Assembly (NCBI RefSeq): GCF_003217775.1
Contig: NZ_QJVJ01000015.1
Location: 98,181 to 162,180, forward strand
Length of the DNA stretch: 64,000 nucleotides
Direction: 5' to 3'
From: Paenibacillus flagellatus
GTDB taxonomy: Bacteria > Bacillota > Bacilli > Paenibacillales > NBRC-103111
In this document: one piece after another, positions 58,301-64,000 of the stretch
Layout of the letters: each line of letters opens with the position of its first letter
How positions within the stretch are numbered: the stretch's first letter is position 1
Notes under the pieces: model-generated
What the model saw: the letters and a program-made list of their open reading frames with translations, nothing else
Told to the model about the DNA's origin: nothing
The model's database searches: none
Made by a program: the position numbers and the translations under genes

Positions 58301-61237
58301 AGCCACCCGGACTACGACAAAATCCGCAAGGTGCTGAACGACGGCGACCTGCACACCGCCAACGACTACTTGCTCCGCCTGCAAAGCAACGAGCCGATCG
58401 ATCTGGACGAGCAAACCCGCGAGCCGATGCGCGAATATTTCGATCCGAAGTTTTTCGCCGACATCATGGACTATTTGGAGCGGGCTAATGTCCGGAAAAT
58501 CGTGCAGGAGCTGAAAAAACGCGACGCCAAGCCCAACCAGACGCTCGGCCCGCTCTCGATCGGCCGCGTCCCCGGCGCGCAGAAGGATCAGGCCGCCGAA
58601 ATGGTCGAGGCTTGGTACGCCGCGAAGAAAACGCAGACCGGGCTGCTGGCCGACGAGAAGCATCTGCGCACGATTTTGAACGGGGTCGGTCTGCAGGTGC
58701 GTACGGTGACGAAGCACAGTACGGTACGCAAAGGCCGCCCGTATCAGACGATCCAGACCGAGATCGTCTCCGAACGGACGCGTTGTCCGATCCCGCTGTA
58801 CGGCTCCGAGGCGAACGGGCAATACCGGATTTACAGCTTCTGGGAGCGGCTGACCGAGGAGGACATCATGCACGAGATCGGGGAGACGAGCCGCAGCGAG
58901 CCGCCGGTCATCGTGCTCTACTTCGGGCGGCTGACCGCGCAGAAGCGGCGCGACCTGGCGCGTTTGTCCCGGGAGCGGAGACGGACGTTCGTCATTCTCG
59001 ACGAGACGCTCATGTTCTTCTTGTGCGGGGAGCGCGGCTCCCGCCTGCCGGTGTTTTTCAAATGCGCGCTGCCGTTCACGTTCACGGAGCCGTATACGAT
59101 TACCGGATCGATTCTGCGCGCGGAAATGTTTTACGGCCGCCAGTACGAGCTCGATTCGATATTGGAGGGCAAATCGGGGCTCGTCTACGGCGGCCGCCAG
59201 CTCGGGAAGACGGCGCTGCTCCGCGCGGCGGAGAGACGGTTCCACAATCCGGAGGAAGGCAAATACGCCGTCCTGATCGACCTAAAGGCCGAAGGGATCG
59301 GCTCGGACAAAGCGCCGGACGACATCTGGGGGCTGATCGCCCGCGAGCTGAACCGGATCGGCGTGCAGGAGATCAAGGCCGGGCCGTCCACCGCCGACAA
59401 GCTGTGCGAGCAAATTTTGACCTGGATTCGCCAAGACCGGAGCCGGCGGCTGCTGCTTCTGCTCGACGAATCCGACCGCTTCCTCGATATCGACGCGAGC
59501 GAATATGGCCGGGCCTCGGAGGACTCGAACCGGGGCAAGGAAGGCTTCATCCGCTGCTCGAAGCTGAAGGGCTTGATGGAACGGTCCGACAAGCGGGTCC
59601 ATATCGTGTTCGCCGGCCTGCACAACGTACAGCGTTCGTACAAAAACCAGAACGACCCTCTCGCCCATCTGGGAGAGCCGATCTGCGTCGGACCGCTGTT
59701 CGCCAAGGAAGAGTGGCGGGAAGCCTGGGCGCTCGTCGAGCGGCCGTTTGCGGCGATGGGCTACTTCTTCCAATCGCGCGACCTGATCACGCGGATTTTG
59801 TCGCAGACGAACTATTACCCGAGCTTGATCCAGCTGTACTGTCACCAGCTGCTGCGCCATATGACGGAGCACCGGGCGCTCGCTTCGTTCTCGAAAAATA
59901 CGCCGCCGTACGAAATTACGTCCAAGCACGTCGACGAGGTGTATCAGGACCGGGAGCTGCAAAAGGCGATCCGCCACCGGTTCAAGCTGACGCTGCAGCT
60001 GGACGCCCGCTACGAGCTGATCGCCAATATCGTCGCGTACGAATCGCTGACGGACGAAAGCGCGGCGAAGCACGGCATGTCGACGAAGGACATCAAGGAG
60101 AAGGCGCTCGAATATTGGCATCAAGGGTTCAAATCGCTCGACTCGTTCTGGGTGCTGCTCGACGAGATGGTCGATCTCGGCGTGCTGCGCCGGGTGCGGG
60201 AAGGCTACTTTGCGCTCCGCAATCCGAACCTGCTGTCGCTGATGGGCTCCGAGGAAGAGATCGCGGACGAGCTGCTGCGCGAGCGGGTCGTACAGGGCGA
60301 GTACAACGCCTCGCATTTCCGCGCGGCTTATTATTACAACGGCCAAGGCGAAAATTTGTCGGTGCGAAGCCCGCTTACGGCCGAGCAGGATTCCGAGCTG
60401 CGCCGCCTGCCGTCGAACAACCGGGTGTCCGTCATTTTCGGCAACCGGGCCGCGGGAATCGGCGACGTCGCCAAGTTTCTCGAGATGAGCTACGGCAAAC
60501 ATTTGCTGGCGTTGAACGGCGTTCTCGAAATGCCTGCTTTTATCCGCGGGGTCAAGGAGTTTGTCGATAAAAAAGCGGGCCAAGACATCCACGTCGTGGT
60601 CGGCGTCGATTGCGCCTGGACGCCCGAGTGGGTCCACGAAGCGGGGCGGCTGCTCGGAAGCGCCAAGATGGACCGGGTGCGCATCAGCTTCCTGTCCGAT
60701 CCGGAGCAGACGCTGGCGCTCGTCAAGTCGAACGACGCGATCGTCGACGAATTTACGGAAGCGGGCGTCGTCATGCTTCATTTGCAGCCATGGCACATGA
60801 ACACGCTCGCCCAATGGCTGAACGACTGCGATCTGGAGAAGTCGGGTCCGGTGCAGGCCGAAATTTCATCGGTCACGGGCAACTGGCCGTCCATTCTCAT
60901 GCGGCTGTACGACAAGGCCCGGGCCAATCCGCACCAGCTGAGAATTCAGCTGCAGAAGCTGAAGGCGGACATGCTCGACAGGAAGAACGCCGCCGACATG
61001 CTGGACGAAATGGGCGTCAACCGGGCCGATTGCCAAGCGCTGCTGACGGCGCTGTCGTTGGCCGAATCGACCGCGACCGATTTGGCCGCCTTCTGCGACA
61101 TGCCGGAGAAGCTCGTGCGTTCCGTCCTGCGATGGGCCGAGCTGATCGGCATCGTCCGTTACTTGGGCAAAGACGGCTGGACGATCGATCCGACCGTCGG
61201 CGGGCTGCTTCAGGCGGTCGAGGGGGAAACGGCATGA
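55373..61237 (+). CDS. Giant STAND-like ATPase, about 1954 aa
   Basis: Domains in order: helical coiled-coil start (1-185); Ala/Pro/Glu-rich linker (about 190-435); large helical region (about 440-1230); P-loop ATPase (about 1260-1600) with Walker A GGRQLGKT (1273-1280, Lys1279) and Walker B LLLLLDESDR (Asp1365, Glu1366); winged-helix-like part (about 1600-1670). A second, degenerate NTPase-like region (about 1690-1850; VSVIFGNRAAGIGDVAKFLE has no GKS/T) and a winged helix at the end follow. No membrane segment. TTG 55373 is chosen because GGGAGAAAGGG precedes it; ATG 55352 and GTG 55364 are alternatives. Its stop overlaps the partner gene (ATGA). I recognise no named family. NTPases of this build often sense invaders and drive an effector; that role is inference. 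Confidence 0.85.
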   Translation: MNQPDDSLLQQLVGQADRLSERLHEAGYVLRSKGTLPERKLAEDILELHGLFSRLYQEMQAAWKEVGAPLTEAPQTIGDLRELHDKLERERSLRQLAVWPLRAARLQSSLASDEAAVAAVREQANELYARARSGQSFAEEDVAPFIALVRLLTEGDSLSDEEWTDYDGLVRQRLGPSISLALTRNRLSLADAGEEAEASSPAASAESARDPAPAETPQAKPDETAAADPAEAGQAEAEAAATTAPEAAPAEGAAKASPQPRKLAEAVADVRPKPADPLAALPKLSWDNDALGARRLDMDRLLNAPAEPAAGAAKPIKSVSLARKKKGAPVASADAAAAAEPAESPATDDAAARAASADAAPEAPEASVAAVADASEAPEPAEAPEAVADVTDIAEAIAEAEAPEAIAAEEPPAAPEPPAPAAVRPAEPAPAAAEGGWTGGTIGELASVALARLTAGAVPDMAELLWRLLAEDRLNAAYRIAEAMEKGGAGAPVPSRLIRAIMLSQHVRHNSGYIMHLLKEDIEHVLADSALPNGKEWAGYLFAAAAYRTTILAPSTNGSQLLGKLGFTGKLYELNKEIREFGQNFIPLDPHLLRTIRSEASWQADLNDLRTRVESDMVRLSNIRILFQAASKVWKRWMEKGGLVHSMLDPIRRNDTESIPFLKEQLELYSDPSEVQRMVDYTDRTELGRYTGSTITARALTQIQTHFGEALNLVREWIELIDTQPGHLNQFNQRQAKALQTGLLSRRDAVHGELDALADEDKPLPVRASIAVLRRALDNVYSLFDPNTPLTNREPDPNYILNGQFLAIPDIPLQPNWEPYYPDRFPVAPLLRSMTEPPKDIVESFHSRLELQDLEGAQLILKLLGQQPDAGVSTDLLDDLQSRFDRRGKDCQDSLHLNIRDCIKRVEQDFTLNLLNETDRSNHLAELETMTRQVKETLYFPEPIERLDRLRAELGRVREKAAEQAWGRFQEAGVDESHPDYDKIRKVLNDGDLHTANDYLLRLQSNEPIDLDEQTREPMREYFDPKFFADIMDYLERANVRKIVQELKKRDAKPNQTLGPLSIGRVPGAQKDQAAEMVEAWYAAKKTQTGLLADEKHLRTILNGVGLQVRTVTKHSTVRKGRPYQTIQTEIVSERTRCPIPLYGSEANGQYRIYSFWERLTEEDIMHEIGETSRSEPPVIVLYFGRLTAQKRRDLARLSRERRRTFVILDETLMFFLCGERGSRLPVFFKCALPFTFTEPYTITGSILRAEMFYGRQYELDSILEGKSGLVYGGRQLGKTALLRAAERRFHNPEEGKYAVLIDLKAEGIGSDKAPDDIWGLIARELNRIGVQEIKAGPSTADKLCEQILTWIRQDRSRRLLLLLDESDRFLDIDASEYGRASEDSNRGKEGFIRCSKLKGLMERSDKRVHIVFAGLHNVQRSYKNQNDPLAHLGEPICVGPLFAKEEWREAWALVERPFAAMGYFFQSRDLITRILSQTNYYPSLIQLYCHQLLRHMTEHRALASFSKNTPPYEITSKHVDEVYQDRELQKAIRHRFKLTLQLDARYELIANIVAYESLTDESAAKHGMSTKDIKEKALEYWHQGFKSLDSFWVLLDEMVDLGVLRRVREGYFALRNPNLLSLMGSEEEIADELLRERVVQGEYNASHFRAAYYYNGQGENLSVRSPLTAEQDSELRRLPSNNRVSVIFGNRAAGIGDVAKFLEMSYGKHLLALNGVLEMPAFIRGVKEFVDKKAGQDIHVVVGVDCAWTPEWVHEAGRLLGSAKMDRVRISFLSDPEQTLALVKSNDAIVDEFTEAGVVMLHLQPWHMNTLAQWLNDCDLEKSGPVQAEISSVTGNWPSILMRLYDKARANPHQLRIQLQKLKADMLDRKNAADMLDEMGVNRADCQALLTALSLAESTATDLAAFCDMPEKLVRSVLRWAELIGIVRYLGKDGWTIDPTVGGLLQAVEGETA

Positions 61238-62481
61238 GACTGTTTTGGTGGACGCTTCCCGGTCCCGCCGATTTTTTGGCCAAGGTGGCCGACGACTTGA
61301 AGTACGGCAACCAGGTGTGCCTGATGCTGCCCGTCACGTTTCCTTGGAACTTGAAGGCGTACGTCCGGGAGCTGATCCCGGACGGCGGCGGGTGGGACTG
61401 GCAAAGCTTGCGGCTCGACGAGTTCGGAGAGGACGCGCGGAATCCCGCCGCTCTCTTGTACGGCATCTACTTGCCTCGCACGAAGCCCAGCGTCGTGCGC
61501 GATGCGGCCAGCCTGCTGCGCGAGGAGGAGTTTTACGGCAAAGTCGTCTGGCTGGAAGGGATGACGTCCGAGCTGTGGCCGGTATGGAAAACGTTTCTGG
61601 AAGATTACGCCGCCCTCAGCCGCAAAATCGACGCCTACGATCAAACCCGATTCGTCGTGACGCTGACCGGCGATCTGACGGAGGATCCGCCGAAGCCGGA
61701 CATGGGTCTCGCGATTCACGAGTGGCGCGGAACGATGGACAAGCTCGACATGCGGCTGTACTGCTCGGGGCAAATCCGCAACCGCCCGGAATCGCGCGTG
61801 AAGAAGGCGCTGCTCGTCGAGCTGAGCGCGCACTTGGCGCAGTGGGATTTGCTTCTGGCGGAGCAATTGAGCTATGAGGAGCTGGAGGAGCTGGTCGAGC
61901 CCCGCGCCCTGCTGCTCGACTACGCCCGGCAGTTCGAGTGGGAGGCGTCGGCTTCCTCGTGGAGCCAAGGCTCCGCGAACGTGCTGGAGGACCGGATATC
62001 GATTCATTCGGCGTTCATGACGCTGTCCGGCGACCATGCCGGCGTGCGCCGGCGCGTCTGGGAAGCCCAGCTCGCCGTTTTGTTTCCGCTTATCGAGGAA
62101 TGGCGCCTCACGCTGATCGATTTTTTGCGGCCGGTGCTGACGGTTCCGTTTCAGGTGGACAACCGGTGGGTCCACGATGCTTATGCGATGGAGATCAATC
62201 ATGTGGACTACCAAATCCGCGATTCGGCACTCGTCGACGCCGGCTTGAAAAATTGCGTGAAATATTTGAAGATCATCCGCAACCGGTTGGCGCATCTGAA
62301 GCCGTTAACCCGAGCGGACCTGCATTGGATCGACGCCTTCGACGCGCTTCCCGGGCTGCTGGTCGAGGAAAAGCGGCCGGTACTGCCCGCGCCGGTTTCC
62401 GCCGCTTCGTCCGCCGCGTCGGATGGGGCCGGTGCCGACGGCTCCGGAGAAGCGGCCGCCGTACGCGACGCGAGCGCGTAG
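61234..62481 (+). CDS. Partner protein with HEPN-like Rx4H motif, 415 aa
   Basis: The start ATG overlaps the ATPase stop by 4 bp, so the two are translationally coupled. Residues 1-130 (RLFWWTLPGPADFLAKVADD, VCLMLPVTFPWNLKAYVREL) look like an NTPase fold without a P-loop. The rest is helical. Near the end IIRNRLAHLKPLT carries Arg349-Asn350-x3-His354, the Rx4H signature of HEPN ribonuclease domains, in the right helical setting. The last 35 residues are an Ala/Ser/Gly-rich tail. No signal peptide. Role proposed: effector or adaptor of the giant ATPase. Similarity rests on a short motif, so RNase activity is unproven. Confidence 0.75.
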   Translation: MRLFWWTLPGPADFLAKVADDLKYGNQVCLMLPVTFPWNLKAYVRELIPDGGGWDWQSLRLDEFGEDARNPAALLYGIYLPRTKPSVVRDAASLLREEEFYGKVVWLEGMTSELWPVWKTFLEDYAALSRKIDAYDQTRFVVTLTGDLTEDPPKPDMGLAIHEWRGTMDKLDMRLYCSGQIRNRPESRVKKALLVELSAHLAQWDLLLAEQLSYEELEELVEPRALLLDYARQFEWEASASSWSQGSANVLEDRISIHSAFMTLSGDHAGVRRRVWEAQLAVLFPLIEEWRLTLIDFLRPVLTVPFQVDNRWVHDAYAMEINHVDYQIRDSALVDAGLKNCVKYLKIIRNRLAHLKPLTRADLHWIDAFDALPGLLVEEKRPVLPAPVSAASSAASDGAGADGSGEAAAVRDASA

Positions 62482-62504
62482 CGTTTAACGCGAGTCGCGG
62501 CTTC

Positions 62505-62527
62505 GGTTCGCGAACCGGCCGTTTTTC
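62505..62527 (+). terminator. Intrinsic terminator after the ATPase module
   Basis: CGGTT-CGCG-AACCG with flanking partial pairing, then GTTTTTC. It closes the operon 25 bp after the partner gene. Confidence 0.65.
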
Positions 62528-62695
62528 ACACGGGCATTTCCGTTGTTCCGGTCCCTCAAAAAACGCAAGCGATGGTGTGGGACTGCTGTTACTGGTTCGA
62601 TTTTTACTACAAGGTGACCAGCGATTTGGATTTCGCCGAGCATGGTTATAAGGTTTGTTTAAGTCAGCGTTATGGATAAGTATGCGTTTGCTGCG

Positions 62696-62737
62696 CGGGC
62701 CGCGTCGGGGAAATTCCTCGCCGCGGCCCGTTTTTTT
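62696..62737 (+). terminator. Intrinsic terminator
   Basis: CGGGCCGCG / CGCGGCCCG (62696-62704 / 62722-62730) with inner GAGG-type pairing and T7 at 62731-62737. Confidence 0.88.
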
Positions 62738-62879
62738 GCGCGCGACTTGACATTGCGATTTTTTTTAATGCGAGTAGGGAATCCAATCGATGACAAGCGG
62801 AGGCGAATGGCCACGTTCGGTTCGACGGTCGGTTGGCGATCGAGGACGTTTGGGCAATGGCGGAGGAAGGAGGCGAGTT

Positions 62880-62936
62880 ATGAAAATCTTAATGATTTCT
62901 TATATAAGAACTCATAAATATAGTTACCGATTTTAG
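62880..62936 (+). CDS. Short ORF MKILMISYIRTHKYSYRF before vanR
   Basis: Eighteen codons with a strong AAGGAGG (62868-62874) six bases before the ATG. AT-rich, ending 42 bp before the vanR-like start. It may be a leader peptide or the cut head of a membrane or regulatory gene. Contains the perfect palindrome TTCTTATATAAGAA in DNA. Confidence 0.4.
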   Translation: MKILMISYIRTHKYSYRF

Positions 62937-62978
62937 TAAAATAGTAGGATGTCGCGTTCTGTCCGAAAGGAGCTGAAA

Positions 62979-63686
62979 ATGATGTGCGCTAACGTTCTCG
63001 TTGTGGACGATGAACATGAAATAGCGGATTTAATAGAAGTGTATCTGCGAAATGAAAATTATGAGGTGTTCAAGTTTTACTCTGCGAAGGAAGCTCTTTC
63101 CTGCATGGAAGCGGCGGAGCTTGATCTTGCCATTCTGGACATTATGCTGCCGGACATCAATGGTTTTACGCTTTGCCGGAAAATACGGGAACAGCATACC
63201 TATCCCATCATTATGCTGACGGCCAAAGACGAAGAGACGGATAAAATTACGGGGCTAACCTTGGGTGCCGACGACTATATCACAAAACCGTTCCGTCCGC
63301 TTGAGATGGTAGCGCGTGTAAAAGCACAGCTGCGGCGTTATAAAAAATACAACACGACGCAGTCGGCGCCCGTCGCCGAGCCTGTAATCGTCCATTCGGG
63401 TTTGGTTATGAATGTAAACACGCATGAGTGTCTACTGAATGAAAAACCTCTCGAACTGACGCCCACCGAGTTTGCCATACTCCGCATTTTACTGGAGCGA
63501 AAGGGCAGGGTGGTGAGTGCCGAGGAACTATTTCATGAGATTTGGAAGGACGAGTATTACAGCAAAAGCAACAATACGATCACCGTCCATATCCGTCACT
63601 TGCGCGAAAAAATGGGCGACACTGTAGAAAAGCCAAAGTATATCAAAACCGTTTGGGGGGTCGGCTATAAAATTGAAAAGCAATAG
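62979..63686 (+). CDS. vanR: VanR-like response regulator
   Basis: The 235-residue OmpR-type regulator matches VanR of vancomycin-resistance operons along its length. Its receiver has VVDDEHEIADLIEVYLRNEN, Asp54 in LAILDIMLPD and GADDYITKPFRPLEMVARVK. Its output domain has NVNTHECLLNEKPLELTPTE, NNTITVHIRHLREKMGDT and KTVWGVGYKIEK. VanR activates vanHAX transcription when phosphorylated by VanS. Start 62979 follows GAAAGGAG; an in-frame ATG at 62949 lies before that site. Codon use is less GC-rich than the backbone, which suggests transfer. No vanHAX genes are in view, and the vanS that follows looks broken. Confidence 0.88.
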   Translation: MMCANVLVVDDEHEIADLIEVYLRNENYEVFKFYSAKEALSCMEAAELDLAILDIMLPDINGFTLCRKIREQHTYPIIMLTAKDEETDKITGLTLGADDYITKPFRPLEMVARVKAQLRRYKKYNTTQSAPVAEPVIVHSGLVMNVNTHECLLNEKPLELTPTEFAILRILLERKGRVVSAEELFHEIWKDEYYSKSNNTITVHIRHLREKMGDTVEKPKYIKTVWGVGYKIEKQ

Positions 63687-63702
63687 GAAGGGCCATTATG
63701 CC

Positions 63703-64000
63703 ATGCTGAAGCGAAAAGCTTTTTTACAGATGCTGCTGATTACGGTCACCGCCGCCGCTACCGTCCTTTTGTTGCGGGATATTTTGCGTGGACAGATTGG
63801 AGATCGCATCGTTCAATATCTGATTAATACGTTTCATCTGGACCATTCCGATGCGCAGACCATCTATCATTATCCTGAATTTCGAAAGCGCATAAGAATG
63901 CGGTGGCGATCATCCAGGAGCGGATCAACAACTGTGAATAAGTGGGAGTGGGACCAGCGAAATTTTGAAACCAATATCCACATGGGGATAACTCCCCCCT
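63703..64000 (+). pseudogene. VanS-like sensor kinase, N-terminal part only, probably truncated
   Basis: ATG 63703 follows AGGAAGG at 63687-63692. Residues 1-57 look like the start of VanS: a membrane helix (FLQMLLITVTAAATVLLL), then RDILRGQIGDRIVQYLINTF, and LDHSDAQTIYHYP. After about 63885 the frame stays open but no longer resembles a kinase (FRKRIRMRWRSSRSGSTT). In another frame the same DNA reads KNAVAIIQERINNCE followed by a stop at 63939-63941, as if the tail of a different gene had been joined there. So a deletion junction near 63885-63895 is likely. Confidence 0.65.

Larger units (their letters stand above)
62482..62879 (+). other. Gap with two terminators and a short coding-like stretch
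   Basis: Between two terminators (62505-62527 and 62696-62737) a stop-free stretch from ATG 62572 encodes MVWDCCYWFDFYYKVTSDLD, then FAEHGYKVCLSQRYG (stop at about 62677-62679). It has no ribosome site; it may be a decayed gene end. Nothing else recognised; an open frame at 62672-62917 runs through the terminator and is rejected. Confidence 0.4.

Noticed and set aside
57602..60814. Long antisense frames (over 500 codons) opposite the giant ATPase gene
   Set aside because: Typical mirror frames in GC-rich coding DNA; no RBS, low-complexity Arg/Leu composition, and the sense frame carries real motifs.
62672..62917. Plus-strand frame of 81 aa before vanR
   Set aside because: It reads through a strong terminator and is Arg-rich noise without an RBS.

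Overview
The window looks like chromosome from a high-GC Firmicute of the Paenibacillaceae (Paenibacillus/Cohnella type). This rests on AGGAGG-type ribosome binding sites, many intrinsic terminators, a YesM/YesN sensor pair beside a sugar ABC transporter, a TmrB-like protein, a YqjM/NamA-type reductase, a 7TMR-DISM kinase and a VanR-like regulator. The backbone is GC-rich. Clearly AT-richer stretches (about 8.72-10.0 kb, 52.1-54.6 kb and the vanR end) look acquired.

Layout. 0-2.4 kb: a secreted RCC1-repeat protein (cut by the window edge), an XRE regulator and a 155-aa protein; the two outer genes share an operator-like box. 2.4-4.9 kb: two cobalamin-type binding proteins behind a cobalamin riboswitch with its own terminator. 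5-8.7 kb: HEAT-repeat protein, Gfo/Idh/MocA oxidoreductase, nitroreductase, pantothenate kinase. 8.7-10 kb: an AT-rich insert with a candidate structured RNA and an alpha/beta hydrolase. 10.4-12.2 kb: TmrB-like protein, a 113-bp tandem repeat array and an ArsR regulator with a clear operator. 12.3-21.9 kb: a carbohydrate uptake cluster (two paralogous binding proteins, YesN/YesM, two permeases, an oxidoreductase). 22-24.6 kb: YciI protein and a LuxR-type ATPase regulator, then a second 113-bp-period array. 25.1-27.5 kb: ilvB-ilvN. 28.7-35.4 kb: GH18 chitinase, AlkZ-like protein, thioredoxin, NamA, a kinase-RsbR-STAS fusion and small proteins. 35.5-40.8 kb: FtsX-type ABC transporter with its two-component system. 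40.9-51.5 kb: phosphotransferase behind a leader peptide and hairpin, Rieske protein, a frameshifted luciferase-like monooxygenase, a GGDEF-EAL protein behind a structured leader, and a 7TMR-DISM kinase/regulator pair. 51.7-55 kb: an XRE protein, AT-rich secreted and membrane proteins and gene remnants including IS66.

The most striking region is 54.9-62.5 kb. A promoter region with two dyads precedes a 77-aa ORF. A roughly 1950-residue protein follows, with a helical N-terminal part, an Ala/Pro-rich linker, a STAND-like P-loop ATPase and a second degenerate NTPase-like part. It is coupled by a 4-bp overlap to a 415-aa protein that carries an Rx4H motif typical of HEPN domains. The layout resembles NTPase-plus-effector conflict systems, but I recognise no named system. 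The window ends in a VanR-like regulator and a vanS whose resemblance to VanS stops early.

Other signals worth following are the two arrays of a GTACAAAYGTAC-type motif with the same 51/62-bp spacing despite unrelated spacers, and several 5' leaders with hairpins (8.75, 12.33, 40.86 and 45.22 kb).
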